In this document: one piece after another, positions 29,077-38,050 of the stretch
Numbering within the stretch: position 1 is the stretch's first letter
How the letters are laid out: every line of letters starts with the position of its first letter
DNA from: a virus
Reading direction: 5' to 3' (one strand)
DNA length: 42,973 nucleotides
IMG/VR virus record: IMGVR_UViG_3300047319_000521
Location: 1 to 42,973 of that record
The notes under the pieces: model-generated
Databases searched by the model: none
What the model was told of the DNA's origin: nothing
What the model saw: only the letters and a program-made list of their open reading frames with translations
Program-made: the position numbers and the translations under genes

Positions 29077-30729
29077 TTATGTCCCTGCGGGCCGGCCGCT
29101 CGTGGTCGCCAACAATCCGCGATTCGCGACGGCGTTGTTCTGATTGAAGAAATCCTGCACACCCGTCCGGTTGATGCCGTAGTTCGTCAGGTAGTCAGTC
29201 AACTGTCGCTGCTGATCCGCCAGATATTGCGCGTAGGTGTTCTGGTAGCTGTATTGCGACGGATTCAGCACGTTGGCCTGATACTCGTTTTCGGCCTGCT
29301 GCCGGCCCGCGAGCGCGTTGTTCACCCCGCCCTGGAACGTGTTGTAATTGGTTTGATACGCGGCGAGCGCATTCGCGAAAGAGCCTTGCCCTTCATTGAA
29401 GTTTTGCTGCCGCGCGCCAAGGTCGAGCCCCGCCTGCGTCGCATACTGCCCGAAGTTTTGCTGCTGGCCCGCCAGCGCCTGATTGAACTGCTGCCCTTGT
29501 TCGGCGACGTTCTGACCGCGCGTCTGCAGCGACTGGTTGAACAAGTTGTTGTATTCGTTGCTCGCGTAGTCTTGCGCCGCGCGCCCGAGCTCCAGCTGCG
29601 TGCCGCCGCTGAGAATGGAGCCACGGGCCGCGGCGCTGCGTTCGCGCGCCTGCTGGTCGAGCGCGAGCCGTGATTGAAAGCCGGGACTGTTCTGGAGGTC
29701 GGCCGCCGACGGGGCATAGAAGGAGGACCACGGCGTCACATTGCTGCCGGGTGGCAGCGTGACGGTTTCAGGGCCGTTCTCGCCGACCACCGCATTCCCG
29801 CCGCTGAAATTCTGCACGCCGGTCGCAAAGTGCGGCAGTGTCGCCGTCGGGTCGAACGTGTTGCCCGTTCTGAGGGCATCCGAAATCGCCGGCGGCGTGA
29901 ACTGCCCGCCGGTCCACTGCCGCACCGCATAGGGCGTATTGAGCGCGGGGTCTTTCGCTGGTGCTTGGAAGTCCCCACCCTGCCATGTCGCGGGCGTGTA
30001 GGGCGTCTGCAGATTCGAGGGCACCGGCGGCGGCGTGTAGGCACCGCCCGTCCACGGCTGCGACTGATACGGCGTGGTCGGCACGCCGTAGGCCGTCAGC
30101 GTGCCAGGCATCGCCCCACCACTGGCGCCGGCGAGGGCATAGTTCACGCCACCGCCACCGCCACCGCCACCGCCACCGCCGCCGCCGCTGTCTTGGAACC
30201 GCTGCACGGTGCCGTTACGCACACCGGCCGCGCCATCGCCGCGATTGATGCGATCGAGCCAATACGCCCACGCCGAACCCGCGCCGTTCGGGTCGCTGGA
30301 GATTTTCTGATACCAGTATTCGGGGTCGTCCGTGCTGCCGGCATCGCTCAGCGCCTTCTGAATGCGCGACCGGAGGTCGCCGCCGCCACTCTGCGCGGCG
30401 TTGGCGGGATCATGGGCAGACGCGAACGCGTATTCGGACGGTGTGAGCGTCGACACCGGCTGGCCGCCTTGCGTCCAAGTGCCCACTGGCGGCAACGTCG
30501 AACCCGCCGGCGCGGCACCGCCGCCGGTCGCGATCATCGGCGGTGGCTGATTCTGCTGAAACCAGTTCGTGTGCGCCTGCGCTTCCCCGCTCCCCTTGAT
30601 CTGCGCCTCGATGCCGGCGAGGTCCGTCGCCCCGTAGCTGCCGTTAATCCAGCCGTTCGCCTCGTCCTGCGTGGCATCGCGACCTAGATACTTCTGGTAG
30701 AGCGCGTTGATTTGATCGTAGGTAGGCAT
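29077..30729 (-). CDS. Ejection/tail protein candidate with DUF4214-like N-terminus
   Basis: The N-terminus YDQINALYQKYLGRDATQDEANGWI matches the DUF4214 pattern found in surface and virion proteins. Then come a 13-residue Gly tract, and Pro/Thr/Trp repeats of the form TPY...WTGG-x-x-PP and TPYTPATWQGGDF. A Gln/Asn-rich C-terminus has SPGFQSRLALDQQARERSAAARGSILSGGTQLELGRAAQDYASNEYNNLF, which I recognise from phage internal/tail proteins. It is coupled to the upstream gene by TAATG. Overall 550 aa; structural role likely, exact role unknown. Confidence 0.68.
   Translation of the reverse strand: MPTYDQINALYQKYLGRDATQDEANGWINGSYGATDLAGIEAQIKGSGEAQAHTNWFQQNQPPPMIATGGGAAPAGSTLPPVGTWTQGGQPVSTLTPSEYAFASAHDPANAAQSGGGDLRSRIQKALSDAGSTDDPEYWYQKISSDPNGAGSAWAYWLDRINRGDGAAGVRNGTVQRFQDSGGGGGGGGGGGGGVNYALAGASGGAMPGTLTAYGVPTTPYQSQPWTGGAYTPPPVPSNLQTPYTPATWQGGDFQAPAKDPALNTPYAVRQWTGGQFTPPAISDALRTGNTFDPTATLPHFATGVQNFSGGNAVVGENGPETVTLPPGSNVTPWSSFYAPSAADLQNSPGFQSRLALDQQARERSAAARGSILSGGTQLELGRAAQDYASNEYNNLFNQSLQTRGQNVAEQGQQFNQALAGQQQNFGQYATQAGLDLGARQQNFNEGQGSFANALAAYQTNYNTFQGGVNNALAGRQQAENEYQANVLNPSQYSYQNTYAQYLADQQRQLTDYLTNYGINRTGVQDFFNQNNAVANRGLLATTSGRPAGT
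30148..30186. repeat. GGTGGC hexamer tract coding for polyglycine
   Basis: On the minus strand a run of GGT-GGC hexamers (five units) plus GGC codons encodes 13 consecutive glycines in the 550-aa virion protein. All units are multiples of three, so slippage changes linker length without a frameshift. It separates the DUF4214-like N-terminus from the repeat region. Confidence 0.7.
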
Positions 30730-31847
30730 TACGGCTGCCCCATCGTGGTGTAGTGGTTGCCGATGACCGTCGCGCCGAGTTGTTGATAGTGCGCCACCTG
30801 GCCGCTGGGGATATCCTGCTCGGTGCCGTCAGGCGCCTTCATTCGCACGGTCGCGCTCTGCTGCGTGCCACCGGGCGGTTGCACTGGCGGGACGACCGAC
30901 GCGGCGGGACCGCTGCTCGGTTGCGGCGTCGGCGGCGCGACGCTCGAGCGCGCCGGGAAGCCGCCCGAGGCGCTCGGCTGCGCCATGTATTGCGCCTCGC
31001 GGGAGTTGGCCTCGAGACCCGCCTGGTTGTAGGGCGCCAACCTGCCGAGATAGTCCCCGTATTGATTGCGGTTGTAGGTCTGCTCTTCCTGTGCCACCTT
31101 CAGCGCAGCATCGAACTGCGCCTGCTGCTGTTTCAGCGCCTCTTCGCTTGCACCAGCTTGCTTGTTGGCCGCGTAGATATTGCCGAAGACGTTCGCAAGG
31201 GCCGGGATGGTGGTGTCCTTGCCCAGTAGTTTCGTCAGCCACGAGGTGGCGCCGCCACCCCCGCCGCTGTTCGCCGCGATGTCTGCGAGAGTGTTCCCTG
31301 CGGCGCCGACGTTGGGAATGGCACTGCCGCTCGCGAACAAGTCCTCGACCGTTGTCGCGGCGGCGGCCGTGCCGGCTCCCGCGCCGCCCGCCCCAGCCCC
31401 CTCCACGGCTGGTCCGAGGAATTCGGTCGATCCCCAGCCCCCCGTCGCGGCTGTTCCACCAGTGCCGGCACCGCCGCCGCCCAAGGCGGCACCAATCGCC
31501 GGCGCCGCGATCCCGGCACCGACGCCGCCCGCGGCGGCCACGCCGATCACATTCGCCCAATTCGTCGGGTTCTCCCACTGGCCCGTTTGCCAGTTCCACT
31601 TCATGCCCTGCTTGAAAAAGCCCTTATCCTGGCCGGCGCGGTCGCCCGATTGCGTGCCCGTCCCCGTGAACGTCCCGCTCGAATCGAACCACTCCTTGGG
31701 GTAATAAGTTTTCTGGCCGCGAATCATGCGCCAGTAGCGGCCCTGCGCGTCCTGATTGAAGTCGCGCAGGCTCAGGGGATGGCCCAGATTGGCGAGCCCT
31801 TCCGTCGTGAGCGGCGTGAGCCCCCACGGTTCCGTGTTCGTTGCCAT
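30729..31847 (-). CDS. Gly/Ala-rich internal virion protein candidate
   Basis: This 372-aa protein has a globular N-terminus (LGHPLSLRDFNQDAQGRYWRMIRGQKTYYPKEWF) and a Gly/Ala-rich hydrophobic centre (ANVIGVAAAGGVGAGIAAPAIGAALGGGGAG) able to insert in membranes. A helical stretch follows (AANKQAGASEEALKQQQAQFDAALKVAQEEQTYNRNQYGDYL), then a Pro-rich end. The glycine-rich membrane-like centre plus helices is typical of phage pore-forming ejection proteins. It is first in a set of four coupled genes of this sort. Confidence 0.63.
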   Translation of the reverse strand: MATNTEPWGLTPLTTEGLANLGHPLSLRDFNQDAQGRYWRMIRGQKTYYPKEWFDSSGTFTGTGTQSGDRAGQDKGFFKQGMKWNWQTGQWENPTNWANVIGVAAAGGVGAGIAAPAIGAALGGGGAGTGGTAATGGWGSTEFLGPAVEGAGAGGAGAGTAAAATTVEDLFASGSAIPNVGAAGNTLADIAANSGGGGGATSWLTKLLGKDTTIPALANVFGNIYAANKQAGASEEALKQQQAQFDAALKVAQEEQTYNRNQYGDYLGRLAPYNQAGLEANSREAQYMAQPSASGGFPARSSVAPPTPQPSSGPAASVVPPVQPPGGTQQSATVRMKAPDGTEQDIPSGQVAHYQQLGATVIGNHYTTMGQP

Positions 31848-31857
31848 ATCGCGGCTC

Positions 31858-32364
31858 CTAGTCCTGCGCCAGATAGGAAATGCTCAGCAGCATCGCACTC
31901 GTGTTGGTGAGATACGTGGGCGCATCCAGCACATTGGGGCCGACCGCCCCCCCCGCCGGCACGCCGGTGATCGCCACGGAGGTCTGCCCTGGGCTCAGAA
32001 TCCCCCCGCACCAGCTAAGGGGGAGCGCCAGATTGAAATAGCCCACACTCGCCGACCACTGCGGAACCCCCACCGGGTGAATCTCAGCCTGAAACGGTAA
32101 GCCCTGCACCGAGATATAGCCGCTGACCGTGCCTTTCGCCGAGAGCCCGCATTGGGCCACGGCCACCACGAGTCGGCCGACTTTGATATAGCGGCCCGCC
32201 TGATAGCTATAGGTCTGGCCCGCCGTCGTCGTGTTGCCGCCCAGCACCGGCCGCCACGTCCCTTCCGTGTAGAGTTGATTGAAGTATTGCTGCCAGAGGT
32301 CGGACGTTACCAAACGACCTTCGGTCACCAACGGCGTTAACAGCGGCGGCACCGGCTTCCCCAT
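31858..32364 (-). CDS. Tail/virion structural protein, 168 aa
   Basis: WQQYFNQLYTEGTWRPVLGGNTTTAGQTYSYQAGRYIKVGRLVVAVAQ, then KGTVSGYISVQGLPF, is a beta-rich pattern often found at the tips of phage tail fibres or in head-tail neck proteins. The start follows the gp10-like stop directly (TAA then ATG). A role in the neck or needle region would fit, since P22 has its needle gene gp26 next to gp10, but this protein is not a coiled-coil needle. Function is therefore open. Confidence 0.65.
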   Translation of the reverse strand: MGKPVPPLLTPLVTEGRLVTSDLWQQYFNQLYTEGTWRPVLGGNTTTAGQTYSYQAGRYIKVGRLVVAVAQCGLSAKGTVSGYISVQGLPFQAEIHPVGVPQWSASVGYFNLALPLSWCGGILSPGQTSVAITGVPAGGAVGPNVLDAPTYLTNTSAMLLSISYLAQD

Positions 32365-33876
32365 TTAGAGTTGCCCCGTGCCGGGACTCGCCCGCAGGTA
32401 GAGTCCCGGCCCCCAGACACACGGCGCGGCGTTATTTTGCACAATCTGAAGCACCAGCCGATCCGCCCGCGCGCGGCCCAATTGAAACCACTGGGCCACG
32501 GCTTGCCCATCGACCTGAAGGCCGATGGCGGCCGGCATGAACGGCGTCCAGCTTGCGGACGCGCCGTTATTGGGATTCAGCCGCAACATGACATTGGGCG
32601 CCGTCAGCCCGCCGAGCGACGCCTCGATCCCAAGCTCGATCTGCTGCAGAAAGAACCATTGATTCTCGGCACTGAGATACGGCGCGGTGCGGAGCCGAAT
32701 GATCGGCTGTGTGGTGGAGGGCGTGCCTGGTAGTTGATCGGTGTAGGTGTCTAGCGACAACGTGCAGAGCCAGAACGAGTCCACCTGGCCGACCAACGGC
32801 GCCGCGAGTAAGCCTGACGCCGGGTTTGCGAACGCGCAACTGGCCCGAGCCGACCACCGCAAGTATTGGAAGTCGCCGCCCGCCGCGGCCCAGGTGGCCC
32901 GCTGATGCCACGCCTCTTCCGTCAGGTCATAACACCACGTTTGCCCGCGGCCGCCATTCAGGGAGGGCCACGTCCAACAGATAAACACATGCCCGCGTTG
33001 CGTGTAGCTGAGTGCCTCGGCCTCCGCGATATTCGTGCTGGCAGAGATCGCGTAGCTAATAGGCGGCGTCGAAATCACGCGCGGCTGCAGGCCCGCGCCC
33101 GCAAAGATTTGCGCGTGCCCAAACTCTTTCGTGCTGCCCACCCAGAAGACGGTATCGGCAATCGTCGTGATCGACTGATAACTGTTCGTGCCTTCGTTCA
33201 TCACCGAGCCCGGAATCGGAATAAACGGAGTCGTGGCATCGCCACTATCCTGAAAGAGTTCCGTCGTCTTGCTCCCCAGCGCCCAGATCCGGCGGTTGTT
33301 GACCGCAAAGCCCACGAGGTTGTCGGAGGTCGAGGACCGGGTAAAGAAATCCGTCGCGGACCACGTGAGGCCATTCATCAGATTGGAAAACCACATCTTC
33401 GGCGTGTTCTTCTCGTTCGCCAGAAAATACCCGTCCATGTAGCCCACCATGACGGGGACAAACGACAACGTCACCGTGGTCCAGACGGCCGTCGCGAGAT
33501 TGAAGATGTAGAGCGTATTAGCCGAGCAGACCGCGAGTTGGTTGCCGCCCTGCCCATTACTGGCAAACGTCACGAGCAGCCCATCATTCGCGACCGGATG
33601 CACATTCGTGGTGGTCGTCGCGGGCCAGGCCCATTCAAAAAAACTACCGCCGGCCACGCCAAACACGCGCCCATCCTGACTGAAGAGCCCGCGGCAGTTC
33701 ACGGCCGGCAACTGCACACCTTGCGAGAGTTGCCCAGGCGTGCCGTAGAACGTCGCGCGTTTGGGATCGGCCGCGTTGCGCGTCGTTTCAAGAAAAATAT
33801 TGATGCAGTTATCCGCCGCAATACTGGCCGATTGGGTGAAATACGCTTGACCGACGAAATTCGGCCAGAGCGGCAT
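32365..33876 (-). CDS. Packaged-DNA stabilisation protein, P22 gp10-like
   Basis: This protein of about 503 aa starts MPLWPNFVGQAYFTQSASIAADNCINIFLETT and continues KRATFYGTPGQLSQGVQLPAVNCRGLFSQDGRVFGVAGGSFF. P22 gp10-type hub proteins have a similar length (472 aa in P22) and an opening where a newly filled head is sealed. Repeated beta blades (for example TDNLVGFAVNNRRIWALGSKTTELFQDSG) agree with a propeller-like hub. ATG 33876 overlaps the upstream stop (TGATG); longer in-frame sequence upstream is shadow. It plugs the portal after packaging together with the gp4-like protein. Confidence 0.82.
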   Translation of the reverse strand: MPLWPNFVGQAYFTQSASIAADNCINIFLETTRNAADPKRATFYGTPGQLSQGVQLPAVNCRGLFSQDGRVFGVAGGSFFEWAWPATTTTNVHPVANDGLLVTFASNGQGGNQLAVCSANTLYIFNLATAVWTTVTLSFVPVMVGYMDGYFLANEKNTPKMWFSNLMNGLTWSATDFFTRSSTSDNLVGFAVNNRRIWALGSKTTELFQDSGDATTPFIPIPGSVMNEGTNSYQSITTIADTVFWVGSTKEFGHAQIFAGAGLQPRVISTPPISYAISASTNIAEAEALSYTQRGHVFICWTWPSLNGGRGQTWCYDLTEEAWHQRATWAAAGGDFQYLRWSARASCAFANPASGLLAAPLVGQVDSFWLCTLSLDTYTDQLPGTPSTTQPIIRLRTAPYLSAENQWFFLQQIELGIEASLGGLTAPNVMLRLNPNNGASASWTPFMPAAIGLQVDGQAVAQWFQLGRARADRLVLQIVQNNAAPCVWGPGLYLRASPGTGQL

Positions 33877-34145
33877 CAGGGCACCTCCGGCGGGAGCGGC
33901 GAGGTGACATCGACGTGCGTCCCGACCAGCGCCTGCACGATCACCAGCATCGCCAGCGTCGCATTCAACCGCGCGAGCAGGGCCACGGCCGCCCGCCGCA
34001 GGATCAGCGGATCGAAGAGCAGGCCGCTGGTGCTGACCACGTCCGGCACATCCGGCAAGCCCGCGCCCTGCGCAACGAGAATGATCAGCAGACTGCTCGC
34101 CGGAATATCTGGTTTCACGGATTGAATCAGCACCTCGGTATACAT
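33876..34145 (-). CDS. Hypothetical 89-aa protein upstream of gp10-like gene
   Basis: The product MYTEVLIQSVKPDIPASSLLIILVAQGAGLPDVPDVV...LLARLNATLAMLVIVQALVG has moderately hydrophobic helices but also a Pro-rich end. It could be a small membrane or structural protein. It is tightly coupled to the gp10-like gene (TGATG), so a neck or head-completion helper is plausible. No family is recognised. Confidence 0.58.
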   Translation of the reverse strand: MYTEVLIQSVKPDIPASSLLIILVAQGAGLPDVPDVVSTSGLLFDPLILRRAAVALLARLNATLAMLVIVQALVGTHVDVTSPLPPEVP

Positions 34146-34150
34146 GGCGC

Positions 34151-34465
34151 TTACCGTTGGATGCGCTGCGCCCAGTCGAGGAAGACGACGACATCCCCAA
34201 CCGTGCGCAAGCCGTGGTCGATGCCGAGAAAGCGCGCCGCGTAGTGGAGGACCGCCTGCACCTTGCCCGCGTCCTCAAGGTCGAAGTCGTCGGCGAACTG
34301 CGCGACGGGCAAGCCGATCGCCGAGAAGGAGCGATGGACCGCGCGCCGGATGGCCGGGTCGATGGCCCAGTCCTCCTCCGGCACGGCGTCCGGATCCGCG
34401 CCCCACGCCAGCAGAATCGCGCCGAGCCAGCGGCAGAACCGCCGCCACTGCACGAGGAGGATCAT
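34151..34465 (-). CDS. Hypothetical 104-aa protein
   Basis: It starts MILLVQWRRFCRWLGAILLAWGADPDAVPEEDW with an amphipathic Trp-rich helix, then a helical domain (PAIRRAVHRSFSAIGLPVAQFADDFDLEDAGKVQAVLHYAARFL). The ATG overlaps the preceding stop (ATGA). Its place between a LamG-type adhesin and head-completion genes suggests a virion assembly role, but no motif supports a precise call. Confidence 0.6.
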   Translation of the reverse strand: MILLVQWRRFCRWLGAILLAWGADPDAVPEEDWAIDPAIRRAVHRSFSAIGLPVAQFADDFDLEDAGKVQAVLHYAARFLGIDHGLRTVGDVVVFLDWAQRIQR

Positions 34466-35604
34466 GCGCCGGCACCCAAGGCCGCGAGCCGATGGATCAC
34501 CGCCCCGCCGCTGACGTTCGTCGCCGCGCCCCAGGTGATAAACGTGTTGCTCGCCTTCTGCGATTGAAAGCTGGCGATGTTGTAATCGAGGCTGCGCGCC
34601 ACGTTCGAGACGCGCGCCTCGTCAATGTCGCCGTTGAAGTTGGCCCACTGAAAGGGGCCGGTTTCGAGCTCCACGCCGATGGAGGTCGTATCAAGGCCGG
34701 CCGGCGTCACGCCCGCGCCTAAAAATGAGGTGTTCGGACTGATGGATACGCCGTCCATGTGCAGCGCGAGTGATGTCGCATTCGTGAAGACTGCCGCGAG
34801 ATGGTGCCAGTTCGTATCGACCGTCACCGCGTAAAAGTTAAACTTCGGGTTGTTGACGTTATTCTCGAGCACCATCAGATACGTGACATGGTCGGACGCT
34901 TGCCGCCAGTAAGCGAGCCAGAACGCCTCGTTCCCGGTCGCTTTCGACAGCGCGACCATGATGCGCTGTTCGGCATCGGCGAAGGTGGTGTCGGAGAGCT
35001 TCGCCCAGCAGTCGAGCGTGACCGGGAACGTCGTGGTGGCGACAGCGGACACCGAGAGATACTTCGCATTGGGGTTGGCCGTGCGGACGAAATGCGCGCC
35101 GCCCGCGATGTCCCCTGTCGTCGCCGTCACGCTGTTCGTATTCGTCAGGTTCGCGGGCGTGGTGGTGCTGCCGGCGAGCGACAGCGTCGAACCGTCACCG
35201 AGATGGTAGACGTTCGTGTAGCCGGTGTTCCACGCGGCGGTCTTCCCAAACGCGCCGCTGTTCGGGTCCGTGGTGATCGTCGCGTCGCCGTAGAACATGT
35301 AGAGGACCGTCGCCGACGCGCGGGTCAGCGTCGGGATGTTCACCCACGCCTCGAGCTTCCCGTTGACGCCGTCATACAGCACGCGCTCGGCCGGATAGCG
35401 CGTGGTCTGTGCGACGCTGTCAAAGAAGGCGATGTCGAACCCATCAGGCCGGATGACCCCGCCGTTGCTCGTGTCCTTGAGGTCCGTGTCAGCGGCCTGC
35501 GGCCCGTAGCCCCGCCCGATGCACAGCGGCCAGGTGGTCGGGTCGCTGCTCATCCCGATACTGTTGCTCGCCAGCGTCAGTTGCTTGTATTTCGCGAACG
35601 CCAT
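34462..35604 (-). CDS. DUF2341 plus LamG-like concanavalin-fold adhesin
   Basis: This 380-aa protein has an N-terminal DUF2341-like part (residues about 35-125: VIRPDGFDIAFFDSV...LEAWVNIPTLTRASATVLYMFYGDA) and then a LamG/concanavalin-type sandwich (about 145-345: VYHLGDGSTLSLAGSTT, TLDCWAKLSD, NWHHLAAVFTNATSLALHMDGV, FNGDIDEARVSNVARS). The pair is a common architecture in surface-binding proteins. In a phage it fits a receptor- or glycan-binding fibre. It is coupled to its neighbours on both sides. Confidence 0.78.
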   Translation of the reverse strand: MAFAKYKQLTLASNSIGMSSDPTTWPLCIGRGYGPQAADTDLKDTSNGGVIRPDGFDIAFFDSVAQTTRYPAERVLYDGVNGKLEAWVNIPTLTRASATVLYMFYGDATITTDPNSGAFGKTAAWNTGYTNVYHLGDGSTLSLAGSTTTPANLTNTNSVTATTGDIAGGAHFVRTANPNAKYLSVSAVATTTFPVTLDCWAKLSDTTFADAEQRIMVALSKATGNEAFWLAYWRQASDHVTYLMVLENNVNNPKFNFYAVTVDTNWHHLAAVFTNATSLALHMDGVSISPNTSFLGAGVTPAGLDTTSIGVELETGPFQWANFNGDIDEARVSNVARSLDYNIASFQSQKASNTFITWGAATNVSGGAVIHRLAALGAGA

Positions 35605-37029
35605 CTACGCGCCCTTGTAGCCCGCGATCGACGCCTTCGTGCTCGCGCCGGTCGTGACGTTCTGCACAAAGATGGCGGTCGCCGTCGTCGGTTGTCGCAG
35701 CGGCGTGGGAAACGTCACAACCGCGCCACCTTGTGCGGCGGCGGCCGGCACCACCCACAGCGTCGTGCCGTTGCTGCCATCCTGAATCAGCACATCGGTG
35801 GCCTGCGTGGCGTGCGTATTCGACACCGTGATCGTGGTGATGTAGTTCCGCAGGCCCGCCGCCGGGGCGGCGACGCACGTCGTGGAGGTGGTGGCCGTCA
35901 TCTGGCCGCTCGTGACGCCGGAGACAAAATTCTCCGGATTCGCATAGGGCAGGACGATCAGCTTGCCCACCAGATCCGCGACCAGTTGCACCATGCGCCC
36001 GGTCGTGACCGCACTATTCTCCGCAGAGACGCCCTGCGCGCCCTGGTTCACCGGATTGGCGCTGACGGCGACGTTCGTCGCGACGTTGCCGCCGACCGCG
36101 AGCGTGCCGTTCACGCCGGCCGTCGCCGTGGTTTGCCCGCCGACCTGCGCGAGATTCACGGACTGGTTCGCCGGCAGCGCCACGCTATCGGGCGTCACCA
36201 GCAGTTTCGTCATGCTCGCGACGCCCTGCACGGTGACGATACCGCCCGCAGGCGTGCCGGCGGTGCCGGCGCCGACCACGGTCGCATTGAGGGCGGCCGC
36301 CGCGGCCTGGGCGACGGTGAGCGGATCGACGTGCTTGACGTAGAGCTCACCCTTCGAGGTGGACTTCGCGGTGATGTTGTCGCCGTCCGCGCTTACCTCC
36401 GACGAGGAGAGCGTGTCGCGCCGCACCGCGATGAGCATCGTGCCGGTGGGATCGGTGACCGCTGGGACGTCTTCGGTGTATTGCGTCCCGCCGCCAATCG
36501 CGGCGGCGTTGTCCACGTTGACGTGCAAGCGGTGATTGACCGAATCCCAGACATCGGCCTGGATCTTGTCGAGGCCGCGCAGATGGCTGTTGACCGTGCC
36601 GGCGTTGTCCCCGACGACCGCCGGGTCCGTAGTGCTGCCGGTCGCCGCATCGGCACCGTCGGCGATTGACACCGCACCGGCGGCGCCACCACCACCACCA
36701 GCCGCCCCCCCCGTGGCCGCTTCCACCGCGTTCAACGTCACGACGGCGCTGCCGCTCGTCCACGCCGACATCCGCACTTGCATCGACACCAGCGGCGCCG
36801 CCGCCTGCCAGAGGCCGTTCACCGTGGCTTGGGTCGCCGAGACGGTGCCGCCGATCGGCGTCGCACTCAGCGCGGCGAACGTCACGCCGTCGATCGACCC
36901 CTCAAACTGGACCGTGCCGGCCCAGGTGCCGGTGATCTGGATGCCGAACCCGGCCAGGCCAGGCGGCGTCAGACGCACCGTGGCACCGACCGAGGCGAGG
37001 AGGCCGACGTTCTGTGCGGAGGGCGCCAT
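35605..37029 (-). CDS. Tail structural protein, beta-rich, 474 aa
   Basis: The N-terminus (VRLTPPGLAGFGIQITGTWAGTVQFEGSIDGVTFAALSATPI) matches a beta-sandwich seen in phage tail/fibre proteins. The middle includes VTDPTGTMLIAVRRDTLSSSEVSADGDNITAKSTSKGELYVKHVD, also frequent in tail fibres. The rest is Ala/Val/Thr-rich with repeating beta strands (VNLAQVGGQTTATAGVNGTLAVGGNVATNVAVSANPVN). It ends adjacent to the LamG-type gene (TAG then ATG). A spike or fibre role is likely. Confidence 0.7.
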   Translation of the reverse strand: MAPSAQNVGLLASVGATVRLTPPGLAGFGIQITGTWAGTVQFEGSIDGVTFAALSATPIGGTVSATQATVNGLWQAAAPLVSMQVRMSAWTSGSAVVTLNAVEAATGGAAGGGGGAAGAVSIADGADAATGSTTDPAVVGDNAGTVNSHLRGLDKIQADVWDSVNHRLHVNVDNAAAIGGGTQYTEDVPAVTDPTGTMLIAVRRDTLSSSEVSADGDNITAKSTSKGELYVKHVDPLTVAQAAAAALNATVVGAGTAGTPAGGIVTVQGVASMTKLLVTPDSVALPANQSVNLAQVGGQTTATAGVNGTLAVGGNVATNVAVSANPVNQGAQGVSAENSAVTTGRMVQLVADLVGKLIVLPYANPENFVSGVTSGQMTATTSTTCVAAPAAGLRNYITTITVSNTHATQATDVLIQDGSNGTTLWVVPAAAAQGGAVVTFPTPLRQPTTATAIFVQNVTTGASTKASIAGYKGA

Positions 37030-37299
37030 TTAGATCTGGTAGACCGCGACGAGGTTGGTGGCCGTCGTGTTCGTCGCGTTGATGCGGCGCACCGCGATCG
37101 GATAAATCTGCCCGGTGATGACGCCCGACAGCGTGCAGGTCGTGTTGTCGGCCGTGACCACGACCAGCACGCCGGCGCCGCCGCCGACGTAAACGCCGTC
37201 GGTGAGTTGCTTGGTCTGCGTGTAGCGCGTGAGGTCCACCGTGTCGGACGGCGTGATGACCTCGCACTTGTTCAGCGGGCCGCGTGTCGTGCCAATCAT
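37030..37299 (-). CDS. Small tail/head-surface protein, 89 aa
   Basis: CEVITPSDTVDLTRYTQTKQLTDGVYVGGGAGVLVVVTADNTTCTLSGVITGQIYPIAVRRINATNTTATNLVAVYQI is a compact beta domain. I recognise its S-D-T...GGAG-V-V-V...RI-ATNTTAT-L layout from many podovirus and siphovirus structural regions. Its exact role is unknown. It follows the gp4-like gene immediately (TAA then ATG). Confidence 0.7.
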   Translation of the reverse strand: MIGTTRGPLNKCEVITPSDTVDLTRYTQTKQLTDGVYVGGGAGVLVVVTADNTTCTLSGVITGQIYPIAVRRINATNTTATNLVAVYQI

Positions 37300-38046
37300 T
37301 TAATAATTCCCGCTTTGAATGTTGTAGCCGTGTTTATGCGCGGGACCGAACGCCGTCGCGAAATCGTTCGGCAGGTCGCTCAGCCGCTGATTCGCGCGCA
37401 TGATGTTGGCGAACGTCTCGCGCGCGAGGATCGCGTCTTCCGCCGGCATGTCGCGGCCATACGGGCCGGCGAGGCGGCGCTCGAGGTTGTAAATGATCGC
37501 CTCCTCATAGCCATCAGGAAAGACATAGCTAGTGGTGCTGAGGTCCGCGAAGGGTCCAAAGTTGAGTTGCACATAAATACCCAGCGAATGCAGCGCATTA
37601 TTGGGAACCGGCCAGACAAAGACGGTCGGCGCATTCCCAGGGGCACCGATCTGGAACCAAATAGCGGTCGGTTGTGTGCTGGATAAGCTCTTGATTGGGA
37701 TGGCGGTATACATGTCGTCCGTCAGAACGGCTAATGGAATCTCAATGGGGGGCGTCGTCGTCCCCAGCCGCAGCGTCGCAGACTGGATCTGGTTTTGATT
37801 CGACGGCGCGGGCACGGTCGTAATATCGCCGGTTGATGCCCACGAATAGGTGGATCTCCCTGCCAGCAATGGCACGCTCACGCCAGCGATTGCGGACGAC
37901 GTCAGCTGCTGCGCCCACGTCCCCATCATCTGATTGAGGATCGCGAGCGCCTGCGTGCTCTGCGCCGCCGGCAACGTCACGCCTGGCTGGAACACGTTCA
38001 AATTCTCGAACGCGCGCGTGATGTAGGTGAGCGCGGTGCCACTCAT
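37300..38046 (-). CDS. Head-completion (tail accessory) protein, P22 gp4-like
   Basis: This 248-aa protein begins TALTYITRAFENLNVFQPGVTLPAAQSTQALAILNQMMGTWAQQ, a pattern of gp4-type proteins, which bind below the portal and start the tail. It continues with YSWASTGDITTVPAPSNQNQIQSATLRLG and ends in EEAIIYNLERRLAGPYGRD...ETFANIMRANQRLS. P22 gp4 is shorter (about 166 aa) but the fold region and place agree. It would bridge portal and the gp10-like hub. No murein-hydrolase motif is seen. Confidence 0.8.
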   Translation of the reverse strand: MSGTALTYITRAFENLNVFQPGVTLPAAQSTQALAILNQMMGTWAQQLTSSAIAGVSVPLLAGRSTYSWASTGDITTVPAPSNQNQIQSATLRLGTTTPPIEIPLAVLTDDMYTAIPIKSLSSTQPTAIWFQIGAPGNAPTVFVWPVPNNALHSLGIYVQLNFGPFADLSTTSYVFPDGYEEAIIYNLERRLAGPYGRDMPAEDAILARETFANIMRANQRLSDLPNDFATAFGPAHKHGYNIQSGNY

Positions 38047-38050
38047 CGCG

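Noticed and set aside
29674-30687. Plus-strand frame of 337 codons
   Set aside because: Antisense shadow of the 550-aa virion gene, with Arg-rich composition and no motif.
34801-36669. Plus-strand frame of 622 codons opposite the tail genes
   Set aside because: It is Arg/His-rich and antisense to two well-supported minus-strand genes; typical shadow in GC-rich DNA.
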